Assembly: GCF_022747945.1 (NCBI RefSeq)
Contig: NZ_JALDST010000001.1
Location: 6,820,001 to 6,884,000 of the forward strand
Length of the DNA stretch: 64,000 bases
Direction of reading: 5' to 3'
Origin: Micromonospora sp. R77
Lineage (GTDB): Bacteria > Actinomycetota > Actinomycetes > Mycobacteriales > Micromonosporaceae
The notes under the pieces: model-generated
Seen by the model: only the letters and a program-made list of their open reading frames with translations
Told to the model about the DNA's origin: nothing
Databases searched by the model: none
In this document: positions 32,795-41,610 of the stretch, piece after piece
Layout of the letters: each line of letters starts with the position of its first letter
Numbering within the stretch: position 1 is the first letter of the stretch
Translations under genes and position numbers: made by a program

Positions 32795-33015
32795 TCAGGC
32801 GCGTTCGGACGGCCCGCCGACGGCGGTGGCGACCAGCAGCCGGACCAGGTAGACGACCACGAAGGTGACGGCGCCGGTGGCGGCGGCCGGTCCCGCCGCG
32901 CTGGAGGCCACGTAGCCGGCGGCGGCCCCGACGGAGCCGAGGAAGAGCGCGACCGAGATGCCCCCGGCGTCGAGGGTCTCGTCGCGCAGGCGCCGCGCCC
33001 AGCCGTCCGGCTCAC
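32795..33015 (-). pseudogene. small membrane protein with an apparent 1-base loss after codon 2
   Basis: A minus-strand frame ending at 32795 reads WARRLRDETLDAGGISVALF, then GSVGAAAGYVASSAAG, then TFVVVYLVRLLVATAVGG, giving two hydrophobic helices. It has no ATG, GTG or TTG start in its own frame. GTG 33015, which overlaps the kinase stop as GTGA, is one base out of frame. One extra C in the following CC would join them as a 72-residue protein beginning VSPDGWARR. It could also use a CTG start or a start inside the kinase gene. Function unknown. Confidence 0.45.
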
Positions 33016-34043
33016 CGGTCGGCTCCGCAGGCGGCCCCTGCGTCGCCGGCGCCAGGCGATACCTGGGCCGGCAGCGCAGCGGTCCGGCTCGGTGCGGCGA
33101 GGGTCAGCGCCGGTGCGGCAGGCCGGGGCAGCGGGTGGTTCGGTGTGGGCGCGCCGGCGGTCTCGTCACCGACCGCGAGCACGGTGTCGGGGCGCAGCGG
33201 GCCGGTGACCCGGTCGTCCTGCCGGAGCAGCCGTACCAGCACCTGCTCGGCCTCCGGCCGGTCCGCCGGCTCCTTGGCCAGGCACTGCCGGATCAGGGCG
33301 TCCAGACCCGGGGGAAGCGCGGGCAGGTCGGGCGGTTCGTGGAGCACCCGGTGCATCACCGCGAAGAGCGAGTCGTTGCCGAACGGCGGCCGGCCGCCGG
33401 CGGCGAAGGCGATCGTGGCGGCCCACGCGAACACGTCGCAGGGTGGACCGACGCCGTCGTTGCGGAACCGCTCGGGCGCCATGTACGCGGTGGTCCCCAT
33501 GACCTGGCTGGACGCGGTCTCGGTGATGCCCAGGGCGCGAGCGATGCCGAAGTCGATCACCCGCGGCCCGTCCTGGCCCAGCACCACGTTGTCCGGCTTC
33601 AGGTCGCAGTGCACCACGTCGGAGCGGTGGATCGCGGCGAGCGCGGTGGCGGTGCCGACCGCGAGCCGGTGCAGCGCGTTGCCGACGACCGGGCCGTGCT
33701 CGCGGACGTGCCGGTGCAGGGTGGGCCCCGGGATGAACTCGCTGACCACGTAGGGCCGCTCCCCGTCCACCTCGGCGAAGAGCACCTGGGCGGTGCAGAA
33801 CGGCGCGACCCGGCGGGCCGCGGCGATCTCCTTCATGAACTGCGAGCGCGCCCGGGGATCGCTCAGGTCGATGTTGATCATCTTGACGGCGACCCGGTCG
33901 CCCGTGTCGTCCTCGCCGAGATAGACGACCCCCTGCCCACCCGCACCCAGCCGGCCGAGCAGCCGGTACGGGCCGGCCGTCACCGGATCGTGCGTCCACA
34001 GTGGTGCCAAACCTGGCACAGGCACGCCGGCCTGTCCTGACAT
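33012..34043 (-). CDS. serine/threonine protein kinase (Hanks type) with an HCD catalytic loop
   Basis: The protein has 343 residues. The glycine loop is GRLGAGGQGVVYLGE and the ATP lysine is VAVKMINID near residue 54. The catalytic loop is HCDLKPDNVVLG near 144, where the usual HRD is HCD, and the metal motif is IDFGIARA near 162. The kinase domain ends near 270 and is followed by a Pro/Ala-rich tail without a membrane helix, so it is cytosolic or is tethered by a partner. ATG 34043 is preferred over 34073 because GGAG lies at the right distance. The missing arginine suggests that it does not need activation-loop phosphorylation. Its next gene is the small membrane protein. Confidence 0.9.
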   Translation of the reverse strand: MSGQAGVPVPGLAPLWTHDPVTAGPYRLLGRLGAGGQGVVYLGEDDTGDRVAVKMINIDLSDPRARSQFMKEIAAARRVAPFCTAQVLFAEVDGERPYVVSEFIPGPTLHRHVREHGPVVGNALHRLAVGTATALAAIHRSDVVHCDLKPDNVVLGQDGPRVIDFGIARALGITETASSQVMGTTAYMAPERFRNDGVGPPCDVFAWAATIAFAAGGRPPFGNDSLFAVMHRVLHEPPDLPALPPGLDALIRQCLAKEPADRPEAEQVLVRLLRQDDRVTGPLRPDTVLAVGDETAGAPTPNHPLPRPAAPALTLAAPSRTAALPAQVSPGAGDAGAACGADR

Positions 34044-34100
34044 GCCGACTCCATCAGGTCGTGTCCCGGCCACCCGGCGGGCCGGACACCGGCCATCGTG

Positions 34101-34985
34101 TCATGCTCCCGCCGCCGCATCGAGGACCAGGCGAGCACTCCCCGACGCAGCCGGTCGGCGGATCCGCACCCCGGCGTCCGGCCGGCGGACCGCACCCGGC
34201 GGGACGGCGACCCGCCCCGCCGGGTGGGGCTCCAGCGGCCCGGTGGCCCGGCAGATCTCCACCGGCAGAGCCGGCACGCCGTCGACCGGGGCCGGGTCGT
34301 CCGGCGTGGCGGCGATCCCGCCGGCCGCGATCCGGTCCAGGGTGGCCAGCCCGGCCTCGTCGATCGTGCCGAACACGGTGTAGTTGGGGCGCAGTGCCGA
34401 GTCCGACTGGACCAGGAAGAACTGGCTGCCGTTGGTGTCCGGGCCGGCGTTCGCCATCGCCAGGGTGCCGCGGGCGTAGAGCCGGCGCACCCCGGTCGGG
34501 TCGGTGGGCGCGGGCGGCAGGTCGGTGGGGAGTTCGTCGGCGTACCGGTAGCCCGGACCGCCCTCGCCGGTTCCGGACGGGTCGCCGCACTGCAGCACCT
34601 TCAACGTGGGGTACGCGGTGAGCCGGTGGCACGGCGTCCGGTCGTAGAACCTGTGCCGGGCCAGGTGCAGGAAGCTCTGCACCGTGCACGGGGCCTGTTC
34701 CCGGTCGAGGGTCAGCCCGATCGGGCCCTGGCTCGTCCGCAGCGTGACCCGGACGGTGCCGTGGTCGGGCGTCCGCCGGGAGTCCGGCGGCAGCGGCACC
34801 GGCCGGGCCGCGGGCTCGTCCGGCGTCGGCGTGTACGCGCACGGCCCCGGGTGGGCTCCGGCGCGGCAGCCGGCGCGGCGGTCGCGGCAGCCACCGACGG
34901 CGACCAGCGCGGCGGAGACCACCGCCACGCCCGCGAGGCGGTACGCCAGCGGCGCGACGGCGTGCGGTCGGGTTTCGCTCGACAC
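34101..34985 (-). CDS. cyclophilin-type peptidyl-prolyl isomerase lipoprotein
   Basis: The protein has 294 residues and starts at GTG 34985, five bases after GGGAGGA. An N-terminal hydrophobic segment (LAGVAVVSAALVAVGGC) ends in a lipobox cysteine, so the enzyme is anchored outside the cell. The cyclophilin domain (about 85-255) includes FYDRTPCHRLT, GTLAMANAGPDTNGSQFFL and YTVFGTIDEAGLATLDRI. It catalyses proline isomerisation in exported proteins. There are four cysteines between the lipobox and the domain, which may form disulfides. It lies just upstream of the kinase gene on the same strand. Confidence 0.9.
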   Translation of the reverse strand: MSSETRPHAVAPLAYRLAGVAVVSAALVAVGGCRDRRAGCRAGAHPGPCAYTPTPDEPAARPVPLPPDSRRTPDHGTVRVTLRTSQGPIGLTLDREQAPCTVQSFLHLARHRFYDRTPCHRLTAYPTLKVLQCGDPSGTGEGGPGYRYADELPTDLPPAPTDPTGVRRLYARGTLAMANAGPDTNGSQFFLVQSDSALRPNYTVFGTIDEAGLATLDRIAAGGIAATPDDPAPVDGVPALPVEICRATGPLEPHPAGRVAVPPGAVRRPDAGVRIRRPAASGSARLVLDAAAGA

Positions 34986-35098
34986 GTGGGTCCTCCCTGG
35001 ACTTGTGGTACCAGAAAGACCGGAGTCTATGGACCCGGTGCCGCGATGTCGATGACCGTCACCGGGCGGACCGGCGGGGCGTACCGCCGCCGGAGCCG

Positions 35099-35716
35099 TC
35101 AGGCGGGTCTGCGGGCGGCGAGACGCTCGATCACCCCCCGGGCGAAGCGCTCCTGCCGCTCGACGCGCAACCCCACCGCCTCCACCTGGTGCAGGGGACG
35201 CCGGCGGAAATGCTCCCCCGCCGTCGGCACGCTGACCAGCTCGATGAGGCGCTGGAGCGCGCGTACCGGGCGGGTGGCGCCGACGACGTGGTCGACCAGG
35301 AGCAGCAGGCCGCCGGGGCGCAGCACCCGGGCCATCTCTGCGACGGCCCGTCGCTCGTCCGGGATCGCGCAGAGCGAGAGGGTGCACACGACGGTGTCGA
35401 AGGTGCCGTCGGGGAAGTCCAGCCGGTGTGCAGTGCCCAGCCGCAGGTCGACCTCCCGGCCCAGGTCGGCGGCCCGCCGCCGGGCGATCGCCAGCATGTT
35501 CGGGCTCAGCTCCACGCCGGTGAGCCGGACGTCGCGGGGATAGTGGGGCAGGTTCCGTCCGGTGCCGATGGCGACCTCCAGGGTGTCGCCGTGCGCTTGC
35601 TCGCCCACCCACTGCCGGCTGTCCCGGAGGAACCGCCGCTCGAGGACGCTCATCTGCCGGTCGTAGCCGGCGGCGTGCCGGTCCCACACCCGGCGCTGCT
35701 TCTCGTCGGCGCTCAT
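35099..35716 (-). CDS. SAM-dependent methyltransferase (class I, UbiE-like)
   Basis: The protein has 205 residues. Motif I is LEVAIGTGRNLPHYP, followed by GVELSPNMLAIARRRA, FDTVVCTLSLCAIPD and RVLRPGGLLLLVDHV. That is the full motif set of small-molecule class I methyltransferases of the UbiE/methyltransferase-11 group. It starts at ATG 35716. It is monocistronic; the adjacent cyclophilin gene is 113 bases downstream. The substrate is not evident. Confidence 0.88.
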   Translation of the reverse strand: MSADEKQRRVWDRHAAGYDRQMSVLERRFLRDSRQWVGEQAHGDTLEVAIGTGRNLPHYPRDVRLTGVELSPNMLAIARRRAADLGREVDLRLGTAHRLDFPDGTFDTVVCTLSLCAIPDERRAVAEMARVLRPGGLLLLVDHVVGATRPVRALQRLIELVSVPTAGEHFRRRPLHQVEAVGLRVERQERFARGVIERLAARRPA

Positions 35717-35819
35717 GACAGCGAAGATATGCCAGCCGCACCACCGCTGACCGGCCGATCCGTGGGCGTCGGGCGGCCGGGGCGGCGCGCGGCGGGGTCG
35801 CGAACCGTCCCGGTCGTAC

Positions 35820-35825
35820 TAGAGT
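35820..35825 (+). promoter_or_regulatory. -10 box of a leaderless transcript
   Basis: TAGAGT ends exactly six bases before ATG 35832, placing the predicted transcription start on the A of the start codon. No ribosome binding site is present. Confidence 0.5.
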
Positions 35826-35831
35826 GACCCG

Positions 35832-37229
35832 ATGGCAGCGAAGATCGTGGATGTTCTCCGGGCCGAGCTCGGCGACGCCGCCGTGCTGACCGACCCGGCG
35901 GGCACCCGGCCGTACGCCCGGGACATGATGCCCCTGGCCCCCTCGGGCACACCGGTGGCGGTCGTGTTCCCGCGCACCGTCGCCCAGGTGCAGACCTGTG
36001 TCCGGCGGTGCGCCGAGGCGGGGGTGCCGATCGTGCCCCGGGGGGCGGGCAGCGGGCTGACCGGCGCCGCGAACGCCGTCGACGGGTGCGTCGTGCTGGT
36101 CACCACGAAACTCGACGAGATCGTCGAGGTCGACCCGGACAACCGGCTGGCCGTGGTGCAGGCGGGCGTGGTCAACAAGGACCTGCGGACCGCCGCCGCC
36201 GCGCACGGGCTGTTCTATCCCCCCGACCCGTCGAGCTTCGAGTGGTGCACGATCGGCGGCAACCTGGCCACCAACGCGGGCGGGCTGTGCTGCGTGAAGT
36301 ACGGGGTGACCGCCGACCACGTGCTCGGCGTGCAGGTCGTGCTCGCCGACGGTGAGCTGCTGCGCACCGGCCGCCGCACCGTGAAGGGGGTGGCCGGCTA
36401 CGACCTCACCCGGCTCTTCGTCGGCAGCGAGGGCACCCTCGGCATCATCACCGAGGCGACGGTGACGCTGCGCCCGCTGCCGCAGGCGCCCGGCACGCTG
36501 GTCGCCGCCTTCGACTCCACCCAGGCGGCCGGCGAGGCGGTCATCGGCGTGGTCAAGGCCGGCGTGGTCCCGTCCCTGATGGAGATCATGGACGCCATCT
36601 CGATCCGGGCCGTGGAGGCGTACCTGCGGTGCGCGGTCGGCACCCCCGGCTGCCAGGCGTTGCTGCTCTGCCAGTCCGACTCCGGCGGCGCCCCCGCCGA
36701 GCGGGAACTGGCGGCCATCGCACGGATCTGCGCGGACGCCGGTGCCACGGCCACCCAGACGACCGTCGACCCGGCCGAGGGCAACCTGCTCCTGCAGGCC
36801 CGCCGGGTGTCGCTGACGGCCCTCGAACAGCAGGGGCACTGTCTCACCGAGGACGTGGCCGTGCCGCGTACCCGGATCGCCGACCTGATCAGCGGCTGCG
36901 CCCGGATCGGCGCGGAGGTCGCGCTGCCGGTGGCGGTCGTCGGACACGCCGCCGACGGCAACATGCACCCCACCATCCTGTTCGACCCGTCGGTGCCCGG
37001 CGAGTCCGACCGGGCCCGACACGCGTTCGACCGGATCCTGGAACTCGGCCTGGCGCTCGGCGGCACCATCACCGGAGAGCACGGCGTGGGGCGGATCAAG
37101 CGCGAATGGCTGGCGCGCGAGGTCGGCCCGGTCGGCGTACGGGTGCACCACCGGGTCAAGCAGGCCTTCGACCCGGACGGGCTGTTCAACCCCGGTGCGA
37201 TGCTGCTGCCGAGGCCGTCGGCGGACTAG
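35832..37229 (+). CDS. FAD-linked oxidase (glycolate/lactate oxidase GlcD-like)
   Basis: The protein has 465 residues. The FAD_binding_4 domain (about 40-175) carries VPRGAGSGLTGAANAV and PPDPSSFEWCTIGGNLATNAGG. The C-terminal FAD-oxidase domain has PVAVVGHAADGNMHP and ITGEHGVGRIKREWL, which hold the catalytic and metal-binding histidines of GlcD and D-lactate dehydrogenases. It oxidises a 2-hydroxy acid. It appears to be translated from a leaderless mRNA. Its stop overlaps the convergent HisC-like stop by four bases (37226-37229), so transcription of the two genes must interfere or be coordinated. Confidence 0.9.
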   Translation: MAAKIVDVLRAELGDAAVLTDPAGTRPYARDMMPLAPSGTPVAVVFPRTVAQVQTCVRRCAEAGVPIVPRGAGSGLTGAANAVDGCVVLVTTKLDEIVEVDPDNRLAVVQAGVVNKDLRTAAAAHGLFYPPDPSSFEWCTIGGNLATNAGGLCCVKYGVTADHVLGVQVVLADGELLRTGRRTVKGVAGYDLTRLFVGSEGTLGIITEATVTLRPLPQAPGTLVAAFDSTQAAGEAVIGVVKAGVVPSLMEIMDAISIRAVEAYLRCAVGTPGCQALLLCQSDSGGAPAERELAAIARICADAGATATQTTVDPAEGNLLLQARRVSLTALEQQGHCLTEDVAVPRTRIADLISGCARIGAEVALPVAVVGHAADGNMHPTILFDPSVPGESDRARHAFDRILELGLALGGTITGEHGVGRIKREWLAREVGPVGVRVHHRVKQAFDPDGLFNPGAMLLPRPSAD

Positions 37230-38278
37230 GGTGCGAAGCCCTCGGTGGCCCGCAGGAAGGCGTCGTTCTCCGCCGGCGCGCCGATGGTGACCCGGGCGCC
37301 GTCGCCCGGGAACACCCGCAGGAGCACGTTGCGCGCCGCGCAGTGCTCGCCGAACGCCACCGCCCGGGCCCCCAACGGCAGCCACAGGAAGTTCGCCTGG
37401 GACGGCACGGGTGAGTGGCCCCGGCGCAGCAGGGCCGCCGCAACCCGGTCCCGCTCCCCCACCGTCGCCCGGCACCGGCGGCGCAGCTCGTCCTCGACGT
37501 CCAACGCCGCCAGCGCCGCCGCCTCGGCCAGCCGACTGACCGCGAAGGGTACGCCGACCGCGCGGACCGCCGCCGCCACCTCGGGCGCCGCCACGCAGTA
37601 GCCGATCCGCACCCCGGCCAGCCGGTACGCCTTGGAGAACGTCCGCAGCACCGCCACGTTGTCCCGGGTCGCCGCGAGGTCCAGCCCGTCCGGCACGTCC
37701 GGGTCGGTGACGAATTCCCGGTACGCCTCGTCGAGGACGACCAGGACGTCGCCCGGCACCTCGGCCAGGAACTCCCGCAGCGCGGCCCGGGTGACGGTGG
37801 TGCCGGTCGGGTTGTTCGGGTTGCAGACGAAGACGGCGCGGGTCGCCGGGGTGATCGCCCGGAGCATGGCGGGCAGGTCGTGGCGCTGCCCGCCGTCCAG
37901 CGGGACCGCGACCGGCACGGCCCCGACGATCCGGGCCATCACCGGGTACGCCTCGAACGACCGCCACGGGTGGACCACCTCGGCACCCGGACCGCAGACC
38001 ACCTGGAGCAGCTGCTGGCACAGGCTCACCGAGCCGCACCCGACCGCGACGCGCGCCGGGTCCACGTCCAGCCCCCGGGACAGCCGTCCGACCAGCTCCC
38101 CGGAGGTCCAGTCCGGGTACCGGTGCAGCGTGGCGGCTGCCCTGGTCACCGCGGCGACGACCGGGTCGGGTGGCGCGGCCGGGGACTCGTTGCTGTTGAG
38201 CAGGACCGCGCCGGGCGGCTGCCGCGGGATGACGTACGGCGGCAGCGCGGCCAGCTCGGCGCGGACGGCGACGCTCAC
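37226..38278 (-). CDS. HisC-like PLP aminotransferase (fold type I)
   Basis: The protein has 350 residues and starts at GTG 38278, overlapping the ATP-grasp stop by four bases. Class I/II aminotransferase motifs are VFVCNPNNPTGTTV, VLDEAYREFV and the PLP-lysine segment RTFSKAYRLAGVRIGY; the C-terminal substrate arginine is in VFPGDGARVTIG. It resembles histidinol-phosphate aminotransferase but sits with an ATP-grasp ligase and a dioxygenase, not with his genes. It probably makes or uses an amino acid building block for the adjacent biosynthetic cluster. Confidence 0.88.
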   Translation of the reverse strand: MSVAVRAELAALPPYVIPRQPPGAVLLNSNESPAAPPDPVVAAVTRAAATLHRYPDWTSGELVGRLSRGLDVDPARVAVGCGSVSLCQQLLQVVCGPGAEVVHPWRSFEAYPVMARIVGAVPVAVPLDGGQRHDLPAMLRAITPATRAVFVCNPNNPTGTTVTRAALREFLAEVPGDVLVVLDEAYREFVTDPDVPDGLDLAATRDNVAVLRTFSKAYRLAGVRIGYCVAAPEVAAAVRAVGVPFAVSRLAEAAALAALDVEDELRRRCRATVGERDRVAAALLRRGHSPVPSQANFLWLPLGARAVAFGEHCAARNVLLRVFPGDGARVTIGAPAENDAFLRATEGFAP

Positions 38279-39561
38279 CGCGACCCCACCGGTCGGGCCG
38301 GGTCGGCGAGCCGGTACACCCGGTCGGAGAGCGCGACGACCCGCCGGTGGTCGGCGAGCACCTCGGCCAGGCTGTCGCCGGCGAAGTGGACGCGCAGGGT
38401 GCTGGTGATCAGGTCGACGGTGGGCCGGATCGGGTCCCCCGGACCGAGCCGGGGGGTGACCAGGCGGACCGTCGGCAGCGCCGCGATCGTCGCCACGACG
38501 TCCTCGTCGACGGCCTCCACCCGGCCGGACACGCTGGTCGCGGCATTGTGCACCAGGGCCGCGCGAAGCGGGCGGTAGACGGTGCCGCCGTACCGCCGGA
38601 CGAAGTCGTCGGGCCGGGCGTAGGCGAGCGCGGTGAGGTCGGCCTGGTTGGCGCCGAGGCACAGGTCGTGGAAGCCCGGGTCCATGTTGCCGTTGAGCCG
38701 GGCGCCGATCTCCACCAGGGCGGGCCCCTGCGCGGTCAGCATCACCTCGGCGTGCGCGGCACCGTGCCGGATGTCCAGCGCGGCGAGCACCCGGTCCACG
38801 TACGCGATCAACTCCGGCACCGGCGCCTCGTCCGGGTCCACCAGGATGTCCTTGTCGTAGAGCCGCCGGCCGCCGCGCAGCGGCTTGTCGTAGCGCCAGA
38901 CCCCGCAGACGTGTCGGGCCCCGTCCCGCAGCACCACGTCCACGACGTACTCGGTGCCGTCGAGATAGGACTGCATCAGCACCTCGGTGTTGGGCTCCGC
39001 GAAGAGGTCGGTGGTGCCGAGGATCCGGTCGGCGGCGGCCCGGACCTCCGCGGCGGTCCGGCAGACGGTGACGCCGTCGCTCGACGCCGACCGCAGCGGT
39101 TTCACCACGTACGGGAAGCAGCCGTCGGCGGTGGCCGACGCGGCGAGCGCGGGGCCGTCGGTGGCCTTCCACTGCCGGGCGCAGTGCAGGCCGGCCGCCC
39201 GCACGGTCTCGATCATCCGGAACTTGTCGCGGCGGGCGGCGGAGTGCCGGGTGCCGTTGCCGGGCAGCCGGAGCCGCTCGGCGAGCTCGTCGGCGAGCGG
39301 CACGCCGGTCTCCTGCCCGGCCACCACCCCGGCGACGCCGCGCTCGGCGAGCCGCGCGACGGTGCGCCGGGTCCCGTCGTGCACCAGGGTCCCGACGTAC
39401 GGGCGCAGGTCGGGAACGGGCACGCAGGCCAGCCACGCCGGGGTGCTGCGGACGTGCAGGACGGCCGCGCCGGCCCGGTCGAACGCCGGGGGCAGGAACC
39501 GTCCCGCGGAATATCCGTCCACGACGGCGAAGAGCCCGGTGCCGGGCGACGGAACGCTCAC
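38275..39561 (-). CDS. ATP-grasp carboxylate-amine ligase, paralogue 2
   Basis: The protein has 428 residues and starts at GTG 39561 with a 4-base overlap with the dioxygenase gene. The ATP-grasp core includes FPYVVKPLRSASSDGVTVC, EVLMQSYLDGTEYVVDVVL, and the metal ligands HAEVMLTAQGPALVEIGARLNGNM. These ligases join an acyl phosphate to an amine, usually making a dipeptide or amide. It is clearly homologous to the protein at 41750-43000 along its whole length (shared AGQExGVPLAD, ARRDK, MxEVxRAAGL, VCGVWRYDK). Two related ligases in divergent operons suggest successive or alternative amide-bond formation. Confidence 0.9.
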   Translation of the reverse strand: MSVPSPGTGLFAVVDGYSAGRFLPPAFDRAGAAVLHVRSTPAWLACVPVPDLRPYVGTLVHDGTRRTVARLAERGVAGVVAGQETGVPLADELAERLRLPGNGTRHSAARRDKFRMIETVRAAGLHCARQWKATDGPALAASATADGCFPYVVKPLRSASSDGVTVCRTAAEVRAAADRILGTTDLFAEPNTEVLMQSYLDGTEYVVDVVLRDGARHVCGVWRYDKPLRGGRRLYDKDILVDPDEAPVPELIAYVDRVLAALDIRHGAAHAEVMLTAQGPALVEIGARLNGNMDPGFHDLCLGANQADLTALAYARPDDFVRRYGGTVYRPLRAALVHNAATSVSGRVEAVDEDVVATIAALPTVRLVTPRLGPGDPIRPTVDLITSTLRVHFAGDSLAEVLADHRRVVALSDRVYRLADPARPVGSR

Positions 39562-40457
39562 GAGGCGGGTCCGCCGGAGCGGGCGGCACCGGCGGCAGGG
39601 ACACGCCGGGGTCCGTCGGCGCCGACGGCGATGCTGACCCGGTGCACGGTGCGCGGCACCCCCGGCGCCACCTCGGTGGCGACGTGGTAGGTCGTCGCGG
39701 TCCGCCAGATCAGCAGGTCGGCGGGGGTCCACCGGTGGACGTACACGTGCTCGGGGTCCTGCACGAGCGCGTCGACGAGGTCGAAGAAGGCGGCGTTCTG
39801 GTTGGCGTCCAACCCGACGACGCAGTCCATGTACTCGCGGGAGGCGTACAGGTAGCGGCGACCGGTGTCCGGATCGACCTGCACCACCGGGTGTTCCACC
39901 GCCGGGTACTGCGCCGCGACGAGGGCCTTCATCTCGGCGATGGAGAGCCCGACGTGCTCCGGACCGATGCGCTGCTGCCGGGTGAGGGTGTGCCGGCCGA
40001 TCCGGCCCTCGAGCAGGTCCTTCCACTCGTCGGGCAGCCGGTCGTAGACGTCGAAGGCGCTGGCGAAGTGGGTGTGCCCGCTGGTCGCGGGGACCCGCAC
40101 GCCGTGCAGCATGGTGTACGGGGCGGGCTGCTGGGTGAACGACGAGTCCTGGTGCCAGAAGTTGCCGACCCGGGGGATGCCGACCGGCCGGTTCCGTCGG
40201 GTCTCGTTGGAGGAGACGAGGATCTGCGGGAAGTCCGGGTGCCGGAACTCGGCCAGCACGAAGGGCACCGGCTCGCCGAGCCGCGAGGCCAGCGCGAGCT
40301 GCTGCTCCGGGGTGAGGTCGAGGCCCCGGACGACGACCAGGTCGTGCCGGTGCAGGGCGACGACGAGTTCGTCGAACACGGCGTCGTCCCGGAGGTCCGG
40401 AAATGCCACGTCGGTGAATTCGACACCGATGAACGGCGTCAACTGTCTCATCTGCAT
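39558..40457 (-). CDS. TauD/TfdA-type Fe(II)/2-oxoglutarate dioxygenase
   Basis: The protein has 299 residues. Iron ligands are the HxD of FWHQDSSF near residue 105 and the distal histidine of RTVHRVSIA; the arginine for 2-oxoglutarate is the R that follows it. The N-terminal LVVVRGLDLTPEQQLALAS is typical of the family. ATG 40457 is chosen because GGAG lies six bases upstream, not the longer form starting at 40532. It is first in a three-gene operon with an ATP-grasp ligase and a HisC-like enzyme. Hydroxylation or desaturation of an amino acid precursor is a reasonable role. Confidence 0.92.
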   Translation of the reverse strand: MQMRQLTPFIGVEFTDVAFPDLRDDAVFDELVVALHRHDLVVVRGLDLTPEQQLALASRLGEPVPFVLAEFRHPDFPQILVSSNETRRNRPVGIPRVGNFWHQDSSFTQQPAPYTMLHGVRVPATSGHTHFASAFDVYDRLPDEWKDLLEGRIGRHTLTRQQRIGPEHVGLSIAEMKALVAAQYPAVEHPVVQVDPDTGRRYLYASREYMDCVVGLDANQNAAFFDLVDALVQDPEHVYVHRWTPADLLIWRTATTYHVATEVAPGVPRTVHRVSIAVGADGPRRVPAAGAARSGGPAS

Positions 40458-40707
40458 TGCTGGCTCCGATGGTCGACGGGCGGCTTCACGGGCCCGATGT
40501 GACGCGGCAGCGCGACTGCGGTTCGACGACAACGGACATTGTCTGCGACGAATGCGGAACTGCTGTCCGGCGGTGGCCCGTCATGCCGGCCGGTGGTCCG
40601 ACGAAGGAAGCTTTGCCCACACCCGGTGGACCTGTCAACGGCGCGTCCGATCCACGTCGGAGCGACCTCGGGTGGTACCGCGAACGAGGCCGGGGCCGCC
40701 GGCCCGG
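40458..40707. promoter_or_regulatory. intergenic region upstream of the dioxygenase operon
   Basis: No gene is seen in these 250 bases between the dioxygenase start and the LysR stop. A palindrome GACAA-N6-TTGTC occupies 40528-40543, about 70 bases before the dioxygenase start, and could be an operator. No LysR-like T-N11-A box matching the one at 41611 was found here. Confidence 0.4.
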
Positions 40708-41577
40708 TCAGCGCAGCGGCAGGTTCATGGCCCGGATGTCGGCGACGATGTCGGCGACCACGGGCCGGTCGATCGGCCTGCGCCAGGCCAGCGCCGCGGT
40801 GCAGTACAGGTCCCCCGTCAACGGCACGATCACCACGCCCATGCGCGCGTAGTGCTGCTCGGTGCTGACCGAGAACAACGCGACGCCCGCGCCGGCGGCC
40901 ACCAGTTCCAGGGTCTCCTCCACCGAGCCGGAGTCCACCGTGCCGAGCGGGACCACCCCGATGGCGCGGGGATGCCGGAAGGCGCTCCACGCCGGGTCGG
41001 GCGAGCGCGGGACCACCCAGTGCCGGTCGCCGAGTTCGTCCGGGCGCACCTCGTCCCGCCCGGCGAGCGGGTCGGCCACCGGCAGGGCCACCGCACGCCG
41101 GTCCGTGGTCACCACCACCTGGTCCACGTCGTCGCTGGTCAGCGGGGGCCAGACGATGGCGAGGTCGCTCCGGCCCGAAGCGAGCCCGCAGCTGGGGTCG
41201 TCGAAGTCGAACCGGCGCAGCTGCACCGGGCGGCCCAGGCGCTGCTGCGCCATCCGGACGATCTGCCCGGTCACCGACGAGGCGGCCTCGCCCATGAAGC
41301 CGAGGTGGAGCACGTCGGGTTCCGCGGGCGTCAGCGCCTCCGCCAGGTCGTCGGCGGCGCGTACGAGCCGTTCGGCCAGGCCCAGCACCCGCTGCCCCTG
41401 CTCGGTCAGGGAGACGCCGCCCAGTTCGCGGGCGAAGAGTTTCGTCCCGGCGTGCGTCTCCAGCCGGGCGACGGCTCCGCTCACGGTCGGCTGGCTCACG
41501 TCCAGCAGCCGCGCCGCCTCCCCGAAGGAACCCGCCCGCGCGACCGCCACGAAGGCGCGTACGGACTGCAACGTCAT
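40708..41577 (-). CDS. LysR-family transcriptional regulator
   Basis: The protein has 289 residues. The N-terminal helix-turn-helix reads VAVARAGSFGEAARLLDVSQPTVSGAVARLE, followed by a type 2 periplasmic-binding-like effector domain (LHLGFMGEAASSVTG, then LELVAAGAGVALFSVSTEQ). ATG 41577 (MTLQSVRAF) is preferred over the upstream start at 41613. It is divergent from the ATP-grasp/MFS/PLP operon, with a perfect inverted repeat between them. It probably senses a pathway intermediate and controls that operon. Confidence 0.93.
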   Translation of the reverse strand: MTLQSVRAFVAVARAGSFGEAARLLDVSQPTVSGAVARLETHAGTKLFARELGGVSLTEQGQRVLGLAERLVRAADDLAEALTPAEPDVLHLGFMGEAASSVTGQIVRMAQQRLGRPVQLRRFDFDDPSCGLASGRSDLAIVWPPLTSDDVDQVVVTTDRRAVALPVADPLAGRDEVRPDELGDRHWVVPRSPDPAWSAFRHPRAIGVVPLGTVDSGSVEETLELVAAGAGVALFSVSTEQHYARMGVVIVPLTGDLYCTAALAWRRPIDRPVVADIVADIRAMNLPLR

Positions 41578-41610
41578 GACCACGGTGCGACGATAGCCGA
41601 AGGTTGACCC

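Noticed and set aside
34101-38039. One 1,312-residue protein on the minus strand
   Set aside because: Only the cyclophilin part (34101-34985) has protein-like sequence; the rest is a shadow of the HisC, GlcD and methyltransferase genes.
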